From NCBI GenBank assembly GCA_900549525.1, contig UWSJ01000047.1:1-14231 (forward strand): DNA of 14,231 bases. Direction: 5' to 3'. A program made the position numbers and the translations under genes. This DNA comes from an uncultured Coriobacteriaceae bacterium (GTDB lineage: Bacteria > Actinomycetota > Coriobacteriia > Coriobacteriales > Atopobiaceae). The notes below the pieces were generated by a model. That model worked only from the letters and a program-made list of their open reading frames with translations, was not told the DNA's origin and did not search any database. Positions 7,248 to 12,170 of the stretch are shown here, piece by piece (position 1 is the first letter of the stretch; every line of letters begins with the position of its first letter).

Positions 7248-7274
7248 GGCGTGGGCCGTAACTCGGCCCACGCC
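7248..7274 (+). other. Strong intra-operon hairpin after EIID
   Basis: An 11-bp perfect stem (7248-7258 with 7264-7274, arm GGCGTGGGCCG) has a 5-base loop and begins 11 bases after the EIID stop. No T-run follows. It probably stabilises the PTS message or attenuates transcription into the two enzyme genes. Confidence 0.55.
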
Positions 7275-7325
7275 ACACATTGGCACAAGACCCCTTTGGT
7301 CGCTCTCTATGGATGGGATGAGAAC

Positions 7326-8252
7326 ATGGCACTACTTCACTTCAAGCCAATCCCCAAGCAGACTATCTGGGGCGGCGATGTAATTAAGAACTACTACGGA
7401 TACGACTGGATGCCAGACAATGTTGGACAGGCGTGGGCTTTTGCAGCCCAGCCAACCGAGTCAAACGAGTGTCTCACGGGCCCCTACAAGGGTTTGACGC
7501 TCAAGGATCTCTGGGAGAAGCATTGCGAGTTGTTTGGTGACACCGACCGCCTCTTCCCGGTCATCGTGTCGCTGCTCGGACCGGTTAAGGACCTGTCTAT
7601 TCAGGTGCATCCGGATGTCGAGCACGCCCGTAAGGCCGGATTCCCGTACGGGAAGAACGAGTGCTGGTACTTCCTTGAGGCGGAGCCGGGCTCGAAGATC
7701 GTCTTTGGCCATAACGCGAAGAACGAAGAGGACCTTCGTAAGTACATCGCAGAAGGCCGCTGGAGCGACCTGATTGATCACCTTGATGTTGCCAAGGATG
7801 ACTTTGTCTACATTCCCGCCGGTCTTCTGCACGCGTGCTGCAAGGGCGTCTGCGCCTATGAGGTTCAGCAGTCAACGGACGTCACGTATCGTTTCTACGA
7901 CTTCGACCGCGTTGACGCTCAGGGCAATAAGCGCGAGCTTCACCTCGAGAAGGCCATAGAGACCCTTTCGTACGACAAGAGCGCCATGGTGAACATCGCA
8001 CACCCCGTGGCAGAGGAGATTCCGGGCGGAATTGTCACGCACCTTATCTCAAATGAGTCCTTTACCGTCACCAAGGTCGAGGTAGATGGCCAGGCAAAGC
8101 TGCCTGCTGGTACGTATCAGCTGGTGACTGTTGTTCGCGGCTCAGGCGTGGCCAATGGCGAGAACGTGCAGGTTGGGTCGCAGTTCTTGCTGCCTCGTGG
8201 AGAAGCCTTGGAGCTCTCGGGCAAGCTGACGCTGATGATGACGACAGCCTAG
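7326..8252 (+). CDS. manA: Class I mannose-6-phosphate isomerase-like aldose-ketose isomerase
   Basis: This 308-residue zinc cupin enzyme classically interconverts mannose-6-phosphate and fructose-6-phosphate. The zinc site is intact: Gln93 and His95 in SIQVHPD, Glu112 in YGKNECWY, and His169 in IPAGLLHA. The catalytic Lys110 (GKNE) and the TYRFYDFDR arginine region are also present. The ATG at 7326 is chosen because MALLHFKPIPKQTIWGG begins the conserved family start; an in-frame ATG at 7245 would add 27 residues encoded by the hairpin region. Odd, from my memory of the family pattern: GE-W near the N-terminus reads GQAW (34-37), and the usual K-I-L-D-A before the zinc ligands reads SLLGPVKD. 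These changes, and the epimerase gene 11 bp downstream, leave room for a different hexose-6-phosphate substrate such as altrose- or allose-6-phosphate. Confidence 0.85.
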   Translation: MALLHFKPIPKQTIWGGDVIKNYYGYDWMPDNVGQAWAFAAQPTESNECLTGPYKGLTLKDLWEKHCELFGDTDRLFPVIVSLLGPVKDLSIQVHPDVEHARKAGFPYGKNECWYFLEAEPGSKIVFGHNAKNEEDLRKYIAEGRWSDLIDHLDVAKDDFVYIPAGLLHACCKGVCAYEVQQSTDVTYRFYDFDRVDAQGNKRELHLEKAIETLSYDKSAMVNIAHPVAEEIPGGIVTHLISNESFTVTKVEVDGQAKLPAGTYQLVTVVRGSGVANGENVQVGSQFLLPRGEALELSGKLTLMMTTA

Positions 8253-8262
8253 GAGAGTTGAG

Positions 8263-8910
8263 ATGCTGCTTCTTCCGTCGATGATGTGCGCCGATTTCTC
8301 GCGCTTGGGCGAGGAAATCGACGAGCTCTGCGCCGCGGGGGCCGACGGGTTTCACCTCGACGTCATGGACAGCCACTTTGTCCCAAACTTTGGTCTTGGC
8401 CTCGGCGACATCGAAGCCATCTGCAGACGTTCGACGATTCCCTGCGACGTGCACCTCATGGCAGAGAACTCCGACGTGCTGATTGAGCTATTCGCCAAGG
8501 CCGGAGTAAAAATCATGTACGTCCATCCCGAGGGAGAAAAGACGGTCAACTCGACTCTGCTGAAGATCGAGCGCCTGGGCGCACATCCCGGCATTGTTGT
8601 TGACCCGGGCGTTAGCTTCGAGTCCGTCAAGGAATCCCTGCCCGTCGTCGACTACGTGCTGGTCATGACGGTCAATCCCGGGTTTGCCGGCCAGAAGTAC
8701 CTCGACTACTGCTCGCCTAAGATCAAGCAGTTCGCCGAGGCGAAGGGACGCTACGGCTACAAGGTTATTATCGATGGCGCCTGCTCCCCCGAAGTCATCA
8801 AGAATGCGGCGCACCTTGGTGCGGACGGTGCGGTTCTTGGTACGAGTGCTCTGTTTGGGAAGGGCGAGTCCTACGCCGATATCCTTGCAAGGCTGCATGC
8901 AGACTCTTAG
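8263..8910 (+). CDS. Ribulose-phosphate 3-epimerase superfamily enzyme, possibly allulose-6-phosphate 3-epimerase (AlsE-like)
   Basis: This 215-residue TIM-barrel epimerase inverts C3 of a ketose phosphate. Its metal and catalytic residues are all visible: Ser6 in LPSMMCADF, His31 and Asp33 in FHLDVMDSHFVPN, His64 in CDVHLM, and Asp171 in IIDGAC. MTVNPGFAGQ (135-144) is the phosphate-side loop. Ribulose-phosphate epimerases usually read DGG at the second aspartate, whereas D-allulose-6-phosphate epimerase AlsE reads DGSC and ends its barrel with GTS-LF; here the protein has DGAC and GTSALF. I therefore lean to a hexulose-6-phosphate (allulose to fructose) epimerase, but pentose-phosphate activity is not excluded. 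AGGAG overlaps the stop of the isomerase gene 11 bp upstream, so the two are translationally linked. A strong terminator follows, making this the last gene of the operon. Confidence 0.85.
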   Translation: MLLLPSMMCADFSRLGEEIDELCAAGADGFHLDVMDSHFVPNFGLGLGDIEAICRRSTIPCDVHLMAENSDVLIELFAKAGVKIMYVHPEGEKTVNSTLLKIERLGAHPGIVVDPGVSFESVKESLPVVDYVLVMTVNPGFAGQKYLDYCSPKIKQFAEAKGRYGYKVIIDGACSPEVIKNAAHLGADGAVLGTSALFGKGESYADILARLHADS

Positions 8911-8939
8911 TAAGCATAAGTTTGCCAATGGTCGCAGGA

Positions 8940-8978
8940 GCGCGGTCGTCCGGTGGTGGGCGGCCGCGCCTTCTTCTT
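8940..8978 (+). terminator. Rho-independent terminator of the PTS operon
   Basis: A 12-bp stem (8940-8951 with 8958-8969, arm GCGCGGTCGTCC, two G-U pairs) has a 6-base loop and is followed by the T-rich CTTCTTCTT. It closes the EIIA-to-epimerase unit and separates it from the regulator gene. Confidence 0.8.
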
Positions 8979-9035
8979 GAGACGCCGTGATATTGGACGA
9001 ATGGCCTTGTGTCTCATACTCTGTGAATAGGTAAC

Positions 9036-9044
9036 ATTTGTAAG
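9036..9044. promoter_or_regulatory. Candidate operator upstream of the GntR-family gene
   Basis: ATTTGTAAG is the inverse complement of the CTTACAAAT found in the PTS upstream region. It lies 22 bases before the regulator ATG and beside a possible extended -10 (TGGTATAAA, 9050-9058), so a bound repressor would block the gene's own promoter. If that -10 is used, the leader would be only a few bases long. Confidence 0.4.
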
Positions 9045-9066
9045 TATGCTGGTATAAAGAGGAACT

Positions 9067-9780
9067 ATGGCCACGCTATATTCGGCAATAAAAGACGATC
9101 TTCTCGCAAAAATAAAAGATGGACTCTACAAGGAAGGTGACATTATTCCTTCCGAGGTAGATCTTGCAAAAAACTACGGCGTTAGCCGGCCGACCATCCG
9201 TCAGGCCCTTCAGATTCTGGTAAATGAGGGATATCTAGAGAAGCGCCGTCGCCGCGGGACTATTGTTACCAAGCCCAAAATCGAGCAGGCATTCGCGATG
9301 GGCGTCCGCAGTTTCGAGGACGACATGATTCGCGCGGGCCGCGTGGTCAGAAGTGCCGTGATCATCTTCAAGCGCGAGATTGCTGGGGAGGACGTCGCGA
9401 CCCATTTGGAGCTCCCACAGCATTCGGAAGTTTTCAAGCTCGTGCGACTGCGATACGTTGACGAGCAGCCAAACGTGTTCGTGGAAAGCTACCTTCCGGC
9501 TGAACGCTATCCCAGTCTCGACACGTATGACTTCACTACAAAGCGCCTGTATGGCGCAATGGAGGAAATAGGGAAGCCCGTCGTGAGGGCTCACAGAAAG
9601 CTCGAGGCCATCAAGGCCGATTCGGCTCTTGCTGCTCTACTTGATATAGATGCGGGTGACCCGCTCTTCCTGTTTCATACGACTGGTCGCGACGAGGACG
9701 GCGTTGCAGTCGAGTACTCGATAGCCACATATCGTGGAGAGAACAACATATTCGAGTTCGACGTTAGTCGTGCCAACTAG
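9067..9780 (+). CDS. GntR-family (HutC/UTRA type) transcriptional regulator
   Basis: This 237-residue DNA-binding protein carries an N-terminal winged helix (residues 5-68; PSEVDLAKNYGVSRPTIRQALQILVNEGYLEKRRRRGTIV) and a UTRA ligand-binding domain (about 80-235; FKLVRLRYVDEQPNVFVESYLP and VAVEYSIATYRGENNIFEFDV). UTRA regulators usually sense a sugar phosphate and are released from their operators by it. The gene follows the terminator of the PTS operon on the same strand, so it most likely controls that operon; a shared 9-bp word in both upstream regions supports this. The start has GAGG a few bases upstream. Codon use and moderate GC match the PTS genes rather than the GC-rich flank, suggesting they travelled together. 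The effector is unknown; a hexose-6-phosphate is the best guess. Confidence 0.9.
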   Translation: MATLYSAIKDDLLAKIKDGLYKEGDIIPSEVDLAKNYGVSRPTIRQALQILVNEGYLEKRRRRGTIVTKPKIEQAFAMGVRSFEDDMIRAGRVVRSAVIIFKREIAGEDVATHLELPQHSEVFKLVRLRYVDEQPNVFVESYLPAERYPSLDTYDFTTKRLYGAMEEIGKPVVRAHRKLEAIKADSALAALLDIDAGDPLFLFHTTGRDEDGVAVEYSIATYRGENNIFEFDVSRAN

Positions 9781-9801
9781 CTGGGGTTACTACGACCCCG
9801 G
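9781..9801 (+). terminator. Weak hairpin after the GntR-family gene
   Basis: CTGGGGT (9781-9787) pairs with ACCCCGG (9795-9801), including one T-G pair, starting immediately after the stop codon. There is no T-run, so termination is uncertain. Confidence 0.35.
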
Positions 9802-10017
9802 CCAAACCGAGTACACCCTTTGCACGTCTCTCGCGTTCACTTGCCCAAGCACGGCGCTGAAGGCGTCGTAGGATTTCTAGAGGTGGAAACGCCCGTCGCC
9901 GGCCACCAAGAGTCCATTGCCGGCAGGTGTTCCTTGGCGTCGTGCGCGCGCTAGATGATATGAAAGCCCGTTTGGTTGGAGCGTGACGGTGCTGACCCCC
10001 TCTGCCACGGGCCCTAC
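9802..10017. other. Non-coding stretch without recognisable content
   Basis: With its flanks this is part of a 481-bp gap between the regulator and the orphan EIIB. Open frames cross it on the minus strand, but none shows a recognisable domain, and they overlap each other and the neighbouring genes. It may be a decayed gene; I could not identify it. Confidence 0.4.
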
Positions 10018-10080
10018 TTGACATAATCCCTCCACATTGGCAGGGACGTCGCTTGTTATAAATCCCCAAATGGGTAATAT
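10018..10080 (+). promoter_or_regulatory. Candidate promoter cluster for the orphan EIIB and deoC-2
   Basis: This locally AT-rich segment in a GC-rich gap contains TTGACATAAT (10018-10027), an extended -10 TGTTATAAA (10054-10062) with TTGGCA (10037-10042) 14 bases before its hexamer, and TTGTTA-N16-TAATAT (10053-10080). None has perfect spacing, so the exact start is unclear. Any of them would give a leader of roughly 180-230 bases before the EIIB gene. Confidence 0.4.
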
Positions 10081-10117
10081 CGCCCCATGCGACGTGGCAT
10101 ATGCACCGCGGAGCACA

Positions 10118-10187
10118 TGCAGCTTGCATTCGTGGGAGTGTTTGCGGGAGTTATTCGCCACAAACGCTCCTGAGCGTGCAAGCTGCA
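10118..10187 (+). promoter_or_regulatory. Large imperfect stem-loop in the leader of the orphan EIIB gene
   Basis: The outer arms TGCAGCTTGCA (10118-10128) and TGCAAGCTGCA (10177-10187) are a perfect 11-bp inverted repeat. After a symmetric 6x6 internal loop, GGAGTGTTTG (10135-10144) pairs with CAAACGCTCC (10161-10170), ten pairs with one G-U. No T-run follows, so it is not a simple terminator. It could be a structured regulatory leader or a DNA-level operator. I do not recognise a known riboswitch class. Confidence 0.55.
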
Positions 10188-10201
10188 GAGCATGCAATCG
10201 A

Positions 10202-10240
10202 CCTGTCTGAGCCCCGGCGTCCCGCCCCGCGCCCGACAGG
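10202..10240 (+). other. Second leader hairpin just before the EIIB ribosome site
   Basis: CCTGTC (10202-10207) pairs with GACAGG (10235-10240), with an inner GGCG/CGCC stem (10216-10219 and 10230-10233). Its C-rich loop could also pair with the G-rich Shine-Dalgarno that follows at about 10251-10258, which would allow translational control. This is inferred from base pairing only. Confidence 0.35.
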
Positions 10241-10261
10241 ACGCACGTCAAAGGGGGAACC

Positions 10262-10546
10262 ATGGAAGTCCGGAAGATCATGTGCGCCTGCGGCTCTGGC
10301 GTTGGCGGCAGCCTCATCCTCGAGTCTCACGTCCACGACACCCTCGAGAAGCTCGGCAAGTCTGGCATCGAGGTCGCCCACGCCACCACCGCCGATATCA
10401 ACGCCAACAAGGCCGACCTCTACGTCGTCGCCCGTGATCTCGAGAGCTACGTCAAGCAGATCCCCGGCGAGTCCAAGGTCGTCGTCAACGACGTCATGGA
10501 CGCCGCCGACCTCGAGGGCAAGCTCACTGCCGCCCTCGCTCGCTAA
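10262..10546 (+). CDS. Stand-alone PTS EIIB, ascorbate/galactitol (UlaB-like) type
   Basis: This 94-residue cytosolic domain starts MEVRKIMCACGSGVGGSLIL. Cys10 directly precedes the GSGVGGS loop and is the expected phosphocysteine; Cys8 is an extra cysteine. The small alpha/beta fold (VVARDLESYV, KVVVNDVMD) and full domain length match free EIIB proteins of the ascorbate-type PTS. Such a protein needs an EIIA donor and an EIIC channel, and neither is adjacent: the only neighbours are a GntR regulator upstream and a deoxyribose-phosphate aldolase downstream. It is thus an orphan subunit that must work with partners encoded elsewhere, or it is a regulatory remnant. AAGGGGG precedes the ATG. A long structured leader and a downstream attenuator-like terminator flank it. 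The gene is complete and shows normal high-GC codon use. Confidence 0.85.
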   Translation: MEVRKIMCACGSGVGGSLILESHVHDTLEKLGKSGIEVAHATTADINANKADLYVVARDLESYVKQIPGESKVVVNDVMDAADLEGKLTAALAR

Positions 10547-10596
10547 GCCCGCTTGGCTCGCCCGCCTCACACTTCGCTCCCACTGGAGGGAACGCC

Positions 10597-10651
10597 CGGC
10601 CCGACATCGCTTCAGAGACGCTAAGCTTCTGGACGGTATCGGGCTGTTTTT
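10597..10651 (+). terminator. Terminator/attenuator between the orphan EIIB and deoC-2
   Basis: An 8-bp stem (10597-10604 with 10639-10646, arm CGGCCCGA) encloses an inner stem (10611-10616 with 10628-10633) and is followed by TGTTTTTG. Only 29 bases separate it from the deoC-2 ATG, leaving little room for a new promoter, so deoC-2 probably depends on read-through. Confidence 0.6.
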
Positions 10652-10680
10652 GTGCCGCCAACACGAGAGTCAGGAGACTC

Positions 10681-11325
10681 ATGGAACTCAACCGCATGAT
10701 CGACCACACGCTGCTCAAGGCCAACGCTACGCGCGCTCAGATCGAGAAGCTCTGCGACGAGGCGCTCGAGTATCACTTCGCCTCCGTGTGCGTGAACACC
10801 TGCTGGGTGCCGCTCGCGCACGAGAAGCTCGCTGGCAGCGACGTGGAGACCTGCTGCGTGGTGGGCTTCCCCCTCGGCGCCATGCTGCCTGCCGCCAAGG
10901 CCGCCGAGACGAAGCTCGCCGTTGAGGCCGGTGCCGACGAGATCGACATGGTCATCAACATCGGTTGGTTGCTCGACGGCGACAACGACGCCGTGCGCGA
11001 CGACATCCGTGGCGTCGTGGAGGGCGCCAACGGCAAGTGCGTCAAGGTCATCATCGAGTGCTGCCTGCTCAACGACGAGCAGAAGGCGCGCGCCTGCGAG
11101 CTCTCCGTCGAGGCCGGCGCGACCTTCGTGAAGACGAGCACGGGCTTCTCCACCGGCGGGGCCACCGTGGCCGACGTTGCCCTCATGCGCAAGACCGTGG
11201 GCGACAAGTGCAAGGTCAAGGCCGCCGGCGGCATCCACACCACCGAGGAGGCCAAGGCTATGATCGAGGCCGGCGCCGACCGCATCGGCGCCTCCTGCGG
11301 TATCGAGATCGTCAGGGGCGAGTAG
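10681..11325 (+). CDS. deoC: Deoxyribose-phosphate aldolase (DeoC paralogue 2, canonical)
   Basis: This 214-residue class I aldolase splits 2-deoxyribose-5-phosphate to glyceraldehyde-3-phosphate and acetaldehyde in nucleoside salvage. The canonical N-terminus MIDHTLLKANAT, Asp89 in DEIDMVINIG, Schiff-base Lys151 in FVKTSTGFSTGGAT and Lys180 in CKVKAAGG are all present; length is typical of the short bacterial form. The start is set by AGGAG (10672-10676). It follows the orphan EIIB across an attenuator-like hairpin and is probably in the same transcript. No other nucleoside-catabolism genes (deoA, deoB, deoD, nupC) are here, which is unusual for a salvage deoC. A very stable hairpin follows. 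It differs clearly from the 243-residue paralogue at 3458-4189, so they are not a recent duplication. Confidence 0.93.
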   Translation: MELNRMIDHTLLKANATRAQIEKLCDEALEYHFASVCVNTCWVPLAHEKLAGSDVETCCVVGFPLGAMLPAAKAAETKLAVEAGADEIDMVINIGWLLDGDNDAVRDDIRGVVEGANGKCVKVIIECCLLNDEQKARACELSVEAGATFVKTSTGFSTGGATVADVALMRKTVGDKCKVKAAGGIHTTEEAKAMIEAGADRIGASCGIEIVRGE

Positions 11326-11342
11326 GCTCGACACATCCCAGT

Positions 11343-11421
11343 GAGGCCCGGCACCTCCCTTCGTAACGTCCTCGCCCGCCTTGCGGGCTGCGGCGTGTTG
11401 CTTCGGGAGGCGCCGGGCCTC
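11343..11421 (+). terminator. Long stem-loop between convergent deoC-2 and lemA
   Basis: GAGGCCCGGC (11343-11352) pairs with GCCGGGCCTC (11412-11421). After one A-C mismatch, CCTCCC (11354-11359) pairs with GGGAGG (11405-11410), giving 16 pairs in all. A nested hairpin GCCCGC/GCGGGC (11374-11379 with 11383-11388) fills the loop. The T-run is poor (CTCGCTGTTT). It may act as a bidirectional terminator for the two facing genes. Confidence 0.6.
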
Positions 11422-11458
11422 TCGCTGTTTGGGCCTACGGGTCGCCGGGCTGCTGTGC

Positions 11459-11484
11459 CGGTTGTTAGAATTCGGCTGTTAGAA
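11459..11484. repeat. Short direct repeat spanning the lemA stop
   Basis: CGGTTGTTAGAA (11459-11470) and CGGCTGTTAGAA (11473-11484) differ at one base and are 14 bp apart. The second copy contains the lemA stop codon, so the first looks like a small tandem duplication of the gene's end. Confidence 0.5.
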
Positions 11485-12033
11485 CTGCACCTTGGGGGCC
11501 TGACGGGCCTGCGCGTCCTCGGTCTCGAAGCCGTTCCGGGGCGTGAAGCCGCCGATGCCGGCCACGAGGTTGCCGGGGAACATCTGGATGGCGTTGTTGT
11601 AGATGAGCACGCAGTCGTTGTAGCTCTGGCGGGCGTAGACGATCTTATTCTCGGTCTCCTCGAGCTGCGCCTGGAGCTGCTGGAAGTTGGCGTTGGCCTT
11701 GAGGTCGGGGTAGGCCTCGGCTACGGCGAAGAGCTGGCGCAGCGCCCCGGTGAGCACGTTGTCGGCGGCCATCTTCTCCTCGGGCGTCTTGGCGCTTGTC
11801 ACGCCGCCGCGCGCCGCGATGACGGCCTCGAGCGTCTTGTTCTCGTGCGCCGCGTAGCCCTTCACGGTCTCGACGAGGTTGGGGATGAGGTCGCTGCGGC
11901 GCTGGAGCTGCGCATCGATGTGCTGCCACGCGTTGTCGCAGCGGTTGCGCTTGCCCACGATGCCGTTGTAGAGCGAGATGATCGCCCCGGCCAGAACCAC
12001 GAGAACCACGACGATGACGATGAGCACGACCAT
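11479..12033 (-). CDS. lemA: LemA family protein
   Basis: This 184-residue protein has one N-terminal membrane helix (VVLIVIVVVLVVLAGAIISL, residues 2-21), then the LemA helical domain with its hallmark stretch NAWQHIDAQLQRRSDLIPNLVETVKGYAAHE, and later NIVYARQSYND-type helices (KIVYARQSYNDCVLIYN). The biochemical role of LemA is unknown; it is a membrane-anchored helical-bundle protein often found near the protease HtpX or TPM-domain proteins, neither of which is here. The ATG at 12033 is chosen over an in-frame ATG at 12084 because GAAGGGA (minus strand, 12045-12039) lies right before it and the membrane helix starts immediately after. It converges on deoC-2 and is divergent from the MFS gene. 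Confidence 0.92.
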   Translation of the reverse strand: MVVLIVIVVVLVVLAGAIISLYNGIVGKRNRCDNAWQHIDAQLQRRSDLIPNLVETVKGYAAHENKTLEAVIAARGGVTSAKTPEEKMAADNVLTGALRQLFAVAEAYPDLKANANFQQLQAQLEETENKIVYARQSYNDCVLIYNNAIQMFPGNLVAGIGGFTPRNGFETEDAQARQAPKVQF

Positions 12034-12086
12034 GGGAGTCCCTTCGGTTGCGCCGACCCCGTGGATGGTGTCGGCAGTTGGCAAGC

Positions 12087-12092
12087 AGTATA
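12087..12092 (-). promoter_or_regulatory. Candidate -10 element for lemA
   Basis: On the minus strand the sequence reads TATACT, five of six bases matching TATAAT, about 50 bases before the lemA ATG. The -35 region is weak (CAAGGG at 17-base spacing). Confidence 0.35.
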
Positions 12093-12170
12093 CCCGCGCG
12101 CCGCCTCCTCCCTTGCGCGACGGCTCGCGTCGGGATTACGGTATGCCCCGTCGAATTGCGGAGGAATGCC

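Noticed and set aside
9960..9975. Possible catabolite-repression (cre) site TGAAAGCCCGTTTGG
   Set aside because: The right half does not match the consensus and the position is not near a clear promoter.
9764..10317. Two overlapping minus-strand frames in the gap before the orphan EIIB
   Set aside because: They overlap each other and the neighbouring genes, cross the leader stem-loop, and show no recognised domain or convincing ribosome site.
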